Positions 9,125 through 17,402 of a DNA stretch of 33,505 nucleotides are shown piece by piece. The notes beneath the pieces were generated by a model. That model ran no database searches. It worked only from the letters and a program-made list of their open reading frames with translations, and was not told the DNA's origin. This DNA comes from JADHUC01 sp964617665 (GTDB lineage Bacteria > Planctomycetota > Planctomycetia > Pirellulales > Pirellulaceae). The stretch covers positions 1-33,505 of the forward strand of contig CAZUAH010000092.1 of the NCBI GenBank assembly GCA_964617665.1, in the 5' to 3' direction. Every line of letters starts with the position of its first letter. Within the stretch, counting starts at the first letter, position 1. The position numbers were made by a program, and so were the translations under genes.

Positions 9125-9787
9125 ATGATACGACATAGCTGCTTTGGCATACTGCTCGTGACGACCGCGGCGTTTGCTCAGTCGCCGCAGGATGAAGGCA
9201 CGACCTTCTTCGTGGGTCGGGCAACGTTCCACACAAACAAGGGCACCTGTTGCGGAGATGTCGGACTGGAACTAGCCCAGTTGGTGGCACAGATCTCGAC
9301 GATTCCCGTCAAAGGCCAACGCAAAGTGGCCATCGGCAGCGACGACATCTTTCAAACGCCGTTTCTATTCATGAACAGCCACGACGATTTCGTGTATTCC
9401 GACGTAGAACTCAACAACTTGCGAACCTACCTGCAGCACGGCGGTTTTCTATTCGCCTCGGGATGCTGCACCAATCCGGCGTTTCCGATAGCTTGGCGGC
9501 GAGAAATGGACCGCGTATTTCCCAAAGAAAAAGTCCGGTCGCTGGGCTACGACCATCCGATCTACAAAGCGTTCTACAGGATCGAACGCGTCCGCAATCT
9601 GCACGAAAATCGCGATGTCCATTTGGAGTGCGTCTTTCTGGACGGACGAATGGTTGCCGTGATGTGCGAGAACGGTTTGTGTTGCGCCTTTGCCCGCAAC
9701 AACCGCTGCAACGTCGGTCGCGGCGTGAGCCCCGAGGACGGGAAGAGGCTTGCCCTGAACATCGCCGTCTACGCGATGACGCATTGA
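9125..9787 (+). CDS. Secreted DUF4159 domain protein
   Basis: A 220-residue protein with a short signal peptide (MIRHSCFGILLVTTAAFAQS, cleavage near AFA-Q) followed by a DUF4159-type domain: the region around FVGRATFHTNKGT, YSDVELNNLRTYLQHGGFLFASGCC and the YDHPIYKAFY stretch. Three in-frame ATGs exist (9101, 9116, 9125). The AGGAG at 9110-9114 is correctly spaced only for 9125, so that start is chosen. Proteins of this family commonly close MoxR/VWA clusters in Planctomycetes, where they are exported. The 145-base gap before it holds a palindromic repeat. The last 40 bases of the gene are found again, decayed, at about 10748-10788. The biochemical function of DUF4159 is not known to me. Confidence 0.85.
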   Translation: MIRHSCFGILLVTTAAFAQSPQDEGTTFFVGRATFHTNKGTCCGDVGLELAQLVAQISTIPVKGQRKVAIGSDDIFQTPFLFMNSHDDFVYSDVELNNLRTYLQHGGFLFASGCCTNPAFPIAWRREMDRVFPKEKVRSLGYDHPIYKAFYRIERVRNLHENRDVHLECVFLDGRMVAVMCENGLCCAFARNNRCNVGRGVSPEDGKRLALNIAVYAMTH

Positions 9788-9929
9788 ACGTTCGCGTCGC
9801 GGCTTATTGGACAACGGATGCGGTTCTGCCTAGAATCAGTTGTTGTCTCAGTATCGTTTCGGGCGGCCAGACGTCTTTTCACGTCGCCCGTTTCTCCCAA
9901 TGACTCTACAACCGCGGGGAGGACATCCA

Positions 9930-10346
9930 ATGATTGAGAAGCAGATTTCAATTTTCCTGGAAAACAAACCTGGTGTAATGGCCAATGTCTGTAAGGCGCT
10001 GGGGGCTTATGACATAAATATCCGCGGGATATCGGTCTCGGATACGGTAGATCATGCAGTTGTGCGACTGATTGTCGACAATCCACGGAAAGCAGTTCAC
10101 GTCCTGGGCGAACACGGTGCGCTGGTGGTGGAAACCGACGTGTTGGCGGTGAAACTGGATGACAAGCCCGGCGCGCTGGCAAAACTGGCCAGCAAGTTCG
10201 CCCGCGGAAAGATCAACATCGAATATGCCTACGGCACTTCCGACGACACGGACGCAACTGTCTTCATCCGTGTTTCGGATGTCAAGAAAGCGGCGCAGCT
10301 TCTGTCGCCCAAGAAACGGCCCAAGAAGAAGGCAACCAAGCGATAG
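9930..10346 (+). CDS. Tandem ACT-domain protein
   Basis: A 138-residue protein made of two ACT domains. The first (about residues 1-65) begins IEKQISIFLENKPGVMANV; the second (about 68-130) begins with VLAVKLDDKPGALAKLASKF. Both show the typical ligand-loop N/DKPG motif. A Lys/Arg-rich tail (KKRPKKKATKR) ends the protein. The ATG at 9930 follows GGGGAGGA at 9916-9923 with good spacing; longer in-frame openings upstream lack an ACT-like sequence. ACT domains bind small ligands, usually amino acids, and this stand-alone tandem form is known as a small conserved family (COG4747-like). No catalytic domain is attached. The ligand cannot be read from the sequence. Confidence 0.9.
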   Translation: MIEKQISIFLENKPGVMANVCKALGAYDINIRGISVSDTVDHAVVRLIVDNPRKAVHVLGEHGALVVETDVLAVKLDDKPGALAKLASKFARGKINIEYAYGTSDDTDATVFIRVSDVKKAAQLLSPKKRPKKKATKR

Positions 10347-10491
10347 CGTTTGCGTTGCGCGTGAGGGAAGAGGCTATCGGTGGCTCCAGCATTGGACGTG
10401 ACGATTGCATCGTCGACATTAGACGGTTGGCCTCGCTGCAAGGGCAGGTCCGGCAATCATGAATCGTCGCAGTCCGCCAAAGGAGTCAGCC

Positions 10492-10788
10492 ATGTCCCGT
10501 CAAAGTCGCCGAACGTTTCTGAAACGCGCGGCCACGGTGGGCGTCGCCACCAACTTCACCATCTCCGGCACCAAAGCATCGGGTAGCGTGCTGGGGGCAA
10601 ATGACACGATCCACGTGGGAGTCGCCGGGTTGAACGGTCGCGGCGGGTCGCACGTCAGTGCCTACCTGGGCATCGGCAATGTCCAGGTGACTCGTCTGAT
10701 CGACTCCGACACGCGGATACTCGACGGCCGAGGAGATTCGGTCAAGAAGCTCGCCCTGAACATCGCCGTCTATGCGATGACGCATTGA
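10492..10788 (+). pseudogene. Gfo/Idh/MocA oxidoreductase N-terminal remnant joined to a DUF4159 tail
   Basis: The frame starts with a twin-arginine signal (RRTFLKRAATVG) and the beginning of a Gfo/Idh/MocA-type nucleotide-binding domain (TIHVGVAGLNGRGGSHVSAYLG, then VTRLIDSDTR). A complete member of this secreted family is several hundred residues long; here it stops after about 85 residues. From about base 10748 the frame becomes the last residues of the DUF4159 protein (LALNIAVYAMTH, same as at 9752-9787) and ends at its stop codon. A good ribosome site (AAGGAG, 10480-10485) precedes the ATG. A short product could be made, but the fold is incomplete, so it is called a chimeric remnant. A second remnant of the same gene start lies at 19509-19695. 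Confidence 0.85.
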
Positions 10789-10955
10789 CTTCGCGGCGCG
10801 ACAAGCCGTAGCCGAAGTGGGCGCGATTCCATCGTACCTGGCATCCAATGTTGCCTCTGTCTCGTTCCCGGCGATCAGAGCTTTCTTTGTGTTACCTCCT
10901 TCTACCGATAATTCTGTTACCGGGGAAGGACAGCCAATCATCGAAGAGCAAACGG
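10748..10955 (+). repeat. Decayed duplicate of the DUF4159-end / ACT-start junction
   Basis: This segment aligns with about 9751-9950. The first 40 bases are nearly identical to the DUF4159 gene end, including its stop. The middle aligns at roughly two bases in three without gaps: for example CCTGGCATCCAATGTTGCCT corresponds to CCTAGAATCAGTTGTTGTCT. Near 10921-10945 the ACT-gene ribosome site and start region reappear as ACCGGGGAAGGACAGCCAAT, with the ATG lost. Similarity stops shortly after. The remnant overlaps the 3' end of the opposing TPR A gene. Identity levels were estimated by eye. Confidence 0.72.
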
Positions 10956-12724
10956 TGAAGCTGTTGGGACCGCTGAAGAACGACCTCCGCCGCGTGCGAT
11001 CGCATCTCTTGAAGGAAGACTCTCTGCGTTTCTGGCAATGCGCCAGCCCAGGTTGGGCGGCCAGGTTTCTCACCCCGGCCTTCGTTTTCGGTCTGCCGGT
11101 ACAGGTCCGCTAGTTCCTCGTGGACCCAGGCGGGATCTGGATGAACGTCCGCAAGCGCCTGCAACTGAGTGATGGCATCCTGCCGACGCCCCATCGCGGC
11201 CAGGACGACGGCCCGTGTTCCCCGCAGGTTGGGATGGTCGAACAACTGGCCCGCCATGTCGATCAATTCGAGGGCAAGCCGGAGGTCGGGCGGTTGTTCG
11301 TGAGCCAAGCCCCAGGCGAGGCTGTTCACGACCAGCGGTATGTTGGGATTCGCCTCGTGGGCCAGTTCCAGATGCATTACGGCACTCTCGTTACGGCCGT
11401 ACTGGAGGTCCCGTATGCCGAGAATCAGATGGACGAGGGCCGGCGCGGATCCGGTGGCCAGGGACAGCTTCAATGCGTTGCCTAATTGCACGGCACTCTC
11501 GCTGTCCGCACTATCCCGTTTTCTAACCGCCAAGTTGGCGATCAACGCCAAGACCCGGGAATTCTCGGGACATTGCCTAAACGCGATATTCAGAATGTCA
11601 AGTTGTTTGCCCAGGTTGCGCGGTTCTCGCTTAGCTACGTCGCTCAGCCAGCCGAAGCAGGCTGCCACGAGAGCCTCGCGAACCGGTTCAGGATCGGCCG
11701 CCTTGTCGACTCCCTGCTTCAGAATGGCCACCGCCTTGGAATAGTCCTGCCCCAGCAATTCGGCCTGCGACCATCGCAACCGGTGCTCCCACACGTCCGG
11801 TTCAGCTTCGACTAGTTGGCTGTAGTGTTTGGCTGCTAGCCGAGCGGATCGTGCCGTTCTTTCGGGCTTGCCTAGTCGGTCGTACAACTCTGCCAGTACC
11901 AAGTGATGCTCGGGTATCTCTTTGGCAGCGACCTGGAAGTGAGACGTCGCTTGTTCCCAGTCCTGCCGGTCGAGCGAGAGGTGCCCGAGCATAGCATGCA
12001 CTTCGTACTTGAACCGCTGACTTCTGAGTGATTGCCTCAGGTGATGCTCGAGTATCTTCGCCGACTCTGGAGTACCGGGGAGGGCCTGTTGGATCACGTC
12101 CTGTGCCAACCAGAAATGCGCCTCGGGGTAACCCTCGGCTGCGGCGGGAGCTACGCGACGCATGATCTGGCGGGCTCGATCACGGTGACCATCCTGATCG
12201 ATCACTATTGCCAAGGCGAATTTGTGCATGGGATCGGTCGGGTTGAGCTGCGTGGTCTTCTCCAACCACAACGCGGCGGCGTTCATGTCTCCGCGGTCAA
12301 TCGCCTTCTTTGCGGATTCGCGGTACCGCACGCTCAGATCCGACGATGACACGCGGCCGGCCGTGAGAAGCAGGCCCCCGACTGCGACGAGAACGACGAC
12401 CGCCGGAAGGCCCCACAACAGTGACCGGAACGGCCTACTCACGCTCCATTTTCTCAGGAACCTCGCCATCGTGTGTACGACCACGTTTAGGGGATACAAC
12501 ACGAGGCCGAGAACCCGCCCCAGGACGCGGAGCAGTAGTCGCGTGAGAGTCCGAACGACCGTGCTGTGCAAGATCCTTTTCGCATGAGCACGTACGTCCG
12601 CGACGCGAAGGACGCACAGCACGAAGCCTTGCACAATCCGGCTGTACAGGAGCCTTAGCACAAGACGTCGCACACGCGATATCTTGTATTCGATATCATC
12701 GTCAACTGGCCGACGGACCACCAT
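10892..12724 (-). CDS. Membrane-anchored TPR protein A (exosortase-linked)
   Basis: A 610-residue protein with a basic, amphipathic N-terminal region, one clear membrane helix (about residues 103-123, GLPAVVVLVAVGGLLLTAG), and a long array of TPR-like helical pairs (for example MNAAALWLEKTTQLNPTDP and DWEQATSHFQVAAKEIPEHH). It starts 7 bases after the exosortase A stop, so the two are probably co-translated. It is a clear paralogue of TPR B (15837-17402): the same helix-then-TPR layout and shared segments such as LELANEANP/NERNP-IPLVVNSLAWGLAHEQ. Its last 18 residues (LFDDWLSFPGNRIIGRRR) are read antisense through the decayed ACT-start duplicate, so the C-terminus appears to be newly acquired. 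TPR proteins next to exosortases may handle substrate proteins or polysaccharide assembly; that is inference. Confidence 0.87.
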   Translation of the reverse strand: MVVRRPVDDDIEYKISRVRRLVLRLLYSRIVQGFVLCVLRVADVRAHAKRILHSTVVRTLTRLLLRVLGRVLGLVLYPLNVVVHTMARFLRKWSVSRPFRSLLWGLPAVVVLVAVGGLLLTAGRVSSSDLSVRYRESAKKAIDRGDMNAAALWLEKTTQLNPTDPMHKFALAIVIDQDGHRDRARQIMRRVAPAAAEGYPEAHFWLAQDVIQQALPGTPESAKILEHHLRQSLRSQRFKYEVHAMLGHLSLDRQDWEQATSHFQVAAKEIPEHHLVLAELYDRLGKPERTARSARLAAKHYSQLVEAEPDVWEHRLRWSQAELLGQDYSKAVAILKQGVDKAADPEPVREALVAACFGWLSDVAKREPRNLGKQLDILNIAFRQCPENSRVLALIANLAVRKRDSADSESAVQLGNALKLSLATGSAPALVHLILGIRDLQYGRNESAVMHLELAHEANPNIPLVVNSLAWGLAHEQPPDLRLALELIDMAGQLFDHPNLRGTRAVVLAAMGRRQDAITQLQALADVHPDPAWVHEELADLYRQTENEGRGEKPGRPTWAGALPETQRVFLQEMRSHAAEVVLQRSQQLHRLLFDDWLSFPGNRIIGRRR

Positions 12725-12731
12725 GGTCTGC

Positions 12732-14444
12732 TCACTCCCCTATTGCGTCTGCCTGCCAACGCTCCAGTAGTCGATGGCGAAACTCGACGTACACCTCGTC
12801 CGCCATCTGTCGCTGCGACTCGTCAAGCGGATGGTTGCCGCCGATGAACTGCTGGATCTGCAACGTGGTCTGCGTTTGCGAGATGGTTCGATCCCCTTGT
12901 CCGATTAGGGCCAGCAGGGGACTCCGCGCCAGCTTGCCCCGGAGCCCAGTCCAGTGCGTGCTCTTCGGCTCGACAGGCCGCGCATCGCCATCGAACAGGC
13001 TGAAGAGCAGATAACCCGTCTCGCCATTGGGCTTACTCAATTGGACCTCGATGAAGGGCCCCTCGGCGGAGTCCCTCCGCACCGTGCGGCGTTCCACGAG
13101 CCAGCCCCTCGCCTTGTAACACCGTGTCACTTCGTGCCAGCCGAGGAAAGGAAAATCTACGGACACGTTCGCGAGGCGGTCGCCGGACTGGTAGACCCAG
13201 AAGTGGCTGAACTCGCCTTCGTCGCTACTGAGTTCGCGTTCTTCGGTCCGGTACTCGACTCGCTGCCAGTTGCCTGCACGCGACGGAAGCCACGTTTCCT
13301 CAAACTCGGTAGCAAGACCCTCAACGTGTATCTCCGGCGTTTGCGGGCTCATCAGCAAAAACAACTGCAGCACCCCCAGGCAGCCGAAAGGACCAGCGGC
13401 GAGGAGCATTCCTCTGCCGGAGGCAACTGCCGGCACGTGGCCCTCGACGCGGTCGGGCGTTCCCGGAGCCGCCCGGGATACCACGGCAACCACACGATTC
13501 CACAGACGCGAAAGAGGATCGGCGGCCAGGGGCATGCCATCAGAGTCAGGATCTGCTGCCGCACGCCGGAAGTCCAATACGGGGGCGAGCAGTCCGGCAA
13601 GCAGCCGGTCTGTGCTCAACAACAACAGAAATCCAATCAAGACCAGCGTGTGGCCGAGCACTTGATGGCGCCATCCATCGGATAGGTCCATGTCCCATTG
13701 GACGGCCGCAACCACGATCAAATTCACCCTGACAGTATTGACCACCGCCGACCAGAAGACGGATGAGGCCACCAACAGGATCGCATGCAGCCAAGCTCTG
13801 CGCAGGACCACCAACAACAGCAAGCTCACGGCTATCAGGACAAATTGGCTGTTCACACCGCTGCAAGCTTCGGCCACAAACAACTCGCGGCCCGGCAGGC
13901 GGAACACATTTCCCGCCAACAAATGATCCACCTTGACCATTTCCAACAACATGCTTCCGGTCCGCGCCGTCAGGCTCTGCAGCAGACGGATCAACTCGTC
14001 ATCCAATCGCCAAGGCGGCGGAATCACGAGCCACAGCAGGAGCCACACCGTCAACAGCCGGCCGATGGCGGGCCATCCCAGCAGGAGCAGCAACACACCG
14101 CCGACGCAAATGACCGCAGCAATCGCGCCGAGCCAAGGCGAGAACAGCACGACAGATGCGGCCAAAACCGCGAAACCAAGCAGCAAGACGAATCGTGCCG
14201 TCCAACGGCTCGCGCTCGTATGAACCGCGCGGCTCGGCCACCGCCGCCACGCCAAATAGGCAAACGCGACCAGGACGAGAGGAAAGAACTCGTAGTGCGG
14301 CCGGTAGCGCCACAGGTTCAAGAGATGCTGGACGAAGAAGGGCGTGACACCCAGAATGACCAGTCCGGTAGCGACGGCCTGCCTTCTTGATAGTTGACGC
14401 GGTGTTGATATGTCAGTCGCCATTTTCCACGCCCCGCATTCCAC
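12732..14444 (-). CDS. Exosortase A with C-terminal EpsI-like domain (intact triad)
   Basis: A 570-residue exosortase, a multi-pass membrane transpeptidase-like enzyme that processes PEP-CTERM proteins. The N-terminal half has many hydrophobic helices and the family's conserved points: Cys194 in EACSGVN, Arg239 in VNTVRVN and His260 in WRHQVLGH, matching the Cys-Arg-His triad of the exosortase/archaeosortase superfamily. The C-terminal part (about 360-570) is soluble and resembles EpsI-like domains (EETWLPSRAGNWQRVEY, HEVTRCYKARGW). The layout fits the planctomycete exosortase type sometimes called XrtU; I did not verify that subtype. Starts at 14444 (ATG after AGGTGG, close) and 14423 (MATDIS) are both possible. 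The likely substrate gene is immediately upstream (14727-15452), and TPR A follows 7 bases downstream. Confidence 0.9.
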   Translation of the reverse strand: MECGAWKMATDISTPRQLSRRQAVATGLVILGVTPFFVQHLLNLWRYRPHYEFFPLVLVAFAYLAWRRWPSRAVHTSASRWTARFVLLLGFAVLAASVVLFSPWLGAIAAVICVGGVLLLLLGWPAIGRLLTVWLLLWLVIPPPWRLDDELIRLLQSLTARTGSMLLEMVKVDHLLAGNVFRLPGRELFVAEACSGVNSQFVLIAVSLLLLVVLRRAWLHAILLVASSVFWSAVVNTVRVNLIVVAAVQWDMDLSDGWRHQVLGHTLVLIGFLLLLSTDRLLAGLLAPVLDFRRAAADPDSDGMPLAADPLSRLWNRVVAVVSRAAPGTPDRVEGHVPAVASGRGMLLAAGPFGCLGVLQLFLLMSPQTPEIHVEGLATEFEETWLPSRAGNWQRVEYRTEERELSSDEGEFSHFWVYQSGDRLANVSVDFPFLGWHEVTRCYKARGWLVERRTVRRDSAEGPFIEVQLSKPNGETGYLLFSLFDGDARPVEPKSTHWTGLRGKLARSPLLALIGQGDRTISQTQTTLQIQQFIGGNHPLDESQRQMADEVYVEFRHRLLERWQADAIGE

Positions 14445-14726
14445 CTAGATTACTTGGGTCGCGTATTTTCGCAAGGGATTGGATGGGCGAACGAGATGTA
14501 TCCAAGAAGAGGATCCGCAGAATGGTATGCGATTTGAGATTGCCGGTTCTTCGTCACGGGGGACGGCCCACGCCGAGGTGAGGTGGTCAGATTCGCAAGC
14601 AGAACGCCGCGCGCTCAGTTCTCTACAACAAGTGCGTCAGGAAGCTTCCAGCCGATGCAAAAGCAAAGGCGCCCGTGCGGGAAACTCGACCTGCAGCGTA
14701 CATGCCACGCCTCGGGAAACGTCTCG

Positions 14727-15452
14727 TCAGAGGTTGTTGCGCCGCCGCTTGCGACGACGATACCAAGCGCCTCCAGCACTGACCAAGGCCATCGAAACGG
14801 CAAGCGACAGCGTGCCGGGCTCCGGCATGACACCACTTATGGCGTAGAAAGACCGAGGGGTAGAAGGACTGAAATCGGTACCGGCCTTGATCCACCATGA
14901 GTTTGCGAAGTTCGCACTTCCCCGCTCGACAGCGACATCCCCCAACGCGTATCCGTCGTGTTCGGTTCCGTCTGTATCCGTGCCAGTATACACGTTGCTA
15001 CTGTTCGTGGTGTCCAACTCCGTCACCTGAATCTTGTTCTGAATACTGCCGTCCCAAAGATCGGCCAAATCATCCGCGATGCGGTTGCCGTTCAGGTCGT
15101 AGACTGGAGCCGATACTCCAATTGGAACCTGCCCAGCGGTTTGTTCGATATTGTCTCTTGCGTCGACAGCGTCCGTAGACCCTATGACATACCAATCAAG
15201 GTTGCCGTTGCGTAATCCCGCCAGTTGGGGAACTGCTTTTGCCTGATCAGTGACCCACTGATTATACACGTCAATGTCATCGGAGTTGGGCAGGCGTGAG
15301 GTAGAGGTGACAAATGCCAAATAGTAATAGTTGCCTGCGCCTGATGGTCTCGTGATAATCTCGGCGGCTGCCCAATTCGTCGCTTGGACGCATATCACAA
15401 AGCAGGCGAACAGTCCAAGGAGCTTTGTTCTCAATGACCACGGATGACTCAT
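14727..15452 (-). CDS. PEP-CTERM secreted protein, candidate exosortase substrate
   Basis: A 241-residue secreted protein. The signal peptide is about residues 1-30 (LLGLFACFVICVQATNWAAA). A C-terminal sorting signal is evident: PEP at about 210-212, a hydrophobic segment (GTLSLAVSMALVSAGGAW) and a basic tail (YRRRKRRR). The centre contains a Ca-loop-like DLNGNRIADDLADLWDG stretch but no enzyme motif I recognise. The ATG at 15452 is chosen for GGAGGTG at the right distance; the longer in-frame opening to 15584 would run through a promoter-like sequence. Lying between the two exosortase-TPR pairs on the same strand, it is the obvious cognate substrate of exosortase A. Such proteins are usually cell-surface or matrix associated; its exact role is unknown. 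Confidence 0.9.
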   Translation of the reverse strand: MSHPWSLRTKLLGLFACFVICVQATNWAAAEIITRPSGAGNYYYLAFVTSTSRLPNSDDIDVYNQWVTDQAKAVPQLAGLRNGNLDWYVIGSTDAVDARDNIEQTAGQVPIGVSAPVYDLNGNRIADDLADLWDGSIQNKIQVTELDTTNSSNVYTGTDTDGTEHDGYALGDVAVERGSANFANSWWIKAGTDFSPSTPRSFYAISGVMPEPGTLSLAVSMALVSAGGAWYRRRKRRRNNL

Positions 15453-15542
15453 CGCCCACCTCCACCCGAAAGCATGGTGCCAAATTCCGACGCTGCAAGA
15501 CTTGCCTGGGGCAATTCCGAGCCACGGAGCAAACCAAAGACG

Positions 15543-15571
15543 ATTAAACATAGGGGGATTGGGGAAGTCAA
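15543..15571 (-). promoter_or_regulatory. Sigma70-like promoter for the PEP-CTERM gene
   Basis: Reading the minus strand, TTGACT (15566-15571) is followed after 17 bases by TTTAAT (15543-15548); each hexamer has five of six consensus bases. Transcription would begin near 15535, giving a leader of about 80 bases before the ATG at 15452. It would let the substrate gene, and perhaps exosortase A and TPR A behind it, be expressed independently of the exosortase B-TPR B pair upstream. Planctomycete promoters are poorly defined, so this is a prediction only. Confidence 0.45.
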
Positions 15572-15836
15572 GGATTTTTGTCACGTTTTTGAAGAATATT
15601 TCGAGTGGTGGCTATGCAGGGAATAACGCGAATGAACAGCAATAATGAATTGAGTCGACTGCATAGGAGCCGACGAGTCGTCAGATCTGGCCCCGTCTCA
15701 CCGTCTTGCGGATATGCTATTCCTGATGCCGGAAGCTCCTGAGGCACTCAATCAAAGCGAGAGCACGTAGTATATAAGTGGCGATTCTGGCGAATAAGCG
15801 ACCAGAGTGGGGTGGTTGGATGAGGCGCGGCATGCG

Positions 15837-17402
15837 TTACGGTGACGCTTCGAATCGCTTCGCAAGGCGACGATGCAGGTCGGCCAGTTCTCCGTCACCG
15901 AGTTGCTCGTACAACTTGGCCAAACTGACGTGAAGGTTGGGGTATTTCGGGAAGGCGCGGAGTGCGTCCTCCAGTTCCGTGACTGCTTGTCGGTGTCGTC
16001 CCAGACGGGCCAGGATTGAGCCAATTGTGTCGTAGATCTCCGGACGGTCCGAAAGTCTCTTTGCAGCTTCGGCCAATTGCAGGGCACGCTCCAATTCGGG
16101 TTCTTCCTGGTGTGCAAGTCCCCAAGCCAGGTTGTTCAGTACGATGGGCATTTCTGGATTGCGCTCGTTTGCCAGTTCCAGGTGCATCAATCCCTTCTGG
16201 ATATCCCCTTGCTCCAACGCCCAAGTGCCGAGAATCACATGCACGGTAGCCGGCACGTCGCCCCGTGCTAGCGCCTGTTGTAGTGCTGCCCGAGCCTCCT
16301 GGGTCTGGTCCCAGTCGCGTGTGGCGAGGTTGGCCAGAAGACTCAATACCTGAGGATTGTTGGGACCATACTGCAGGGCGCGGTTCAGCAAGTCCAACTG
16401 TTTGCCAAGATCGCCTTCTTCCCGTTCCGCTGCATCGTTCACCCAGCGGAGATGCACGGCCACCAACGCTTGGTGAATCCGTTCAGGATCAGAAGACGTC
16501 AGGTCCTTCTCCAGGATTCGCACGGCCTGCTCGAAGTTCCCTAGCAGCGCTTCGCACCACGCCAATTGGATGTGATGATTCAGTTGTTGCGGCTCGGATT
16601 CTGCCAGTCCGCGGAGCAGCTCTCTTGCCTCGTGCGCAGCGTCGCGGGCTGCGGGCATGCGACCCTGCATTTCATACAGTTGCGAGAGGGTAAGATGGAG
16701 GATGGGCCATTTCGTGACCGCCTGCTCCAGATGGGGAATCGCCTTGTCCACCTTGCCTCGTTTCGCGTAGAGTTCACCCAACAAGGCGTGGGCTTCAGCC
16801 CGTTGGCCAACTCCGGCAAGAGCTTGCGTCAGATGGTGCTCGACGATTTGCTGCGTTTGGGACGAAAGTAGCGTCTGCTCGAGAATGTCTTTGGCCAGCC
16901 ATAAATGTGCCCCCGGATGTCCAGCGGTATCCTCTGGGGCAATTCGCCGCATCAGGGACCGGGCCCGGTCGAGGTCATTCCGGCCGATGGCTGTCAGGGC
17001 TAGTCCATGAAGAGCCGATGGAGCGGATCCACTCAGGATTGCCATTCGGCGAAAATAGACTTCGGCCGCCTCGAAATCTCTCCGCTCGAGTGCGGCTACC
17101 GCTGCCACGTCATACACTTGCAGCCTCTGCTGTCTGGGTGTCAGACTCCCAAGTGCCAACATCCCCAACGGTATCAACCCCACTAGAACCGCGGGAAGGC
17201 CGCCCATGAATGCCTTCCACCTACGTGTGTACGACCAGCCCCAAACAAAGCTGAAGAAAAGGTGGGCTACCCAACGACATCTGAACCAGCAGAGCCGTAC
17301 CAAAGCAAGAGAGAGGCGGAATAGTGACGTGACCGGCGCCCACCTCTGGATCGGGTGGTCTCCAATGCGTTCCGTCTCTGGTTTCCTGTCTAGGTCATTC
17401 AT
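15837..17402 (-). CDS. Membrane-anchored TPR protein B (paralogue of TPR A)
   Basis: A 521-residue protein with an N-terminal membrane helix (about residues 65-85, FMGGLPAVLVGLIPLGMLALG) and successive TPR-like repeats (DFEAAEVYFRRMAIL, GKVDKAIPHLEQAVTKWP, GDIQKGLMHLELANERNPEM, HRQAVTELEDALRAFPKYPN). It ends normally at KLYEQLGDGELADLHRRLAKRF, which corresponds to EELADLYRQTENEGRG in TPR A about 50 residues before that protein's end. The start ATG overlaps the exosortase B stop by 8 bases, implying translational coupling. It shares gene order, topology and sequence with TPR A, so the exosortase-TPR pair was duplicated as a unit. Unlike exosortase B, this protein shows no sign of decay. Confidence 0.88.
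   Translation of the reverse strand: MNDLDRKPETERIGDHPIQRWAPVTSLFRLSLALVRLCWFRCRWVAHLFFSFVWGWSYTRRWKAFMGGLPAVLVGLIPLGMLALGSLTPRQQRLQVYDVAAVAALERRDFEAAEVYFRRMAILSGSAPSALHGLALTAIGRNDLDRARSLMRRIAPEDTAGHPGAHLWLAKDILEQTLLSSQTQQIVEHHLTQALAGVGQRAEAHALLGELYAKRGKVDKAIPHLEQAVTKWPILHLTLSQLYEMQGRMPAARDAAHEARELLRGLAESEPQQLNHHIQLAWCEALLGNFEQAVRILEKDLTSSDPERIHQALVAVHLRWVNDAAEREEGDLGKQLDLLNRALQYGPNNPQVLSLLANLATRDWDQTQEARAALQQALARGDVPATVHVILGTWALEQGDIQKGLMHLELANERNPEMPIVLNNLAWGLAHQEEPELERALQLAEAAKRLSDRPEIYDTIGSILARLGRHRQAVTELEDALRAFPKYPNLHVSLAKLYEQLGDGELADLHRRLAKRFEASP

Noticed and set aside
10817..11113. 98-codon + strand frame as a small gene
   Set aside because: Its first half is the decayed ACT-start duplicate with the original start lost, and its second half is antisense to TPR A.
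13785..14390. 201-codon + strand frame rich in Gln and Arg
   Set aside because: It is antisense to the membrane helices of exosortase A; hydrophobic codons read backward give such composition.
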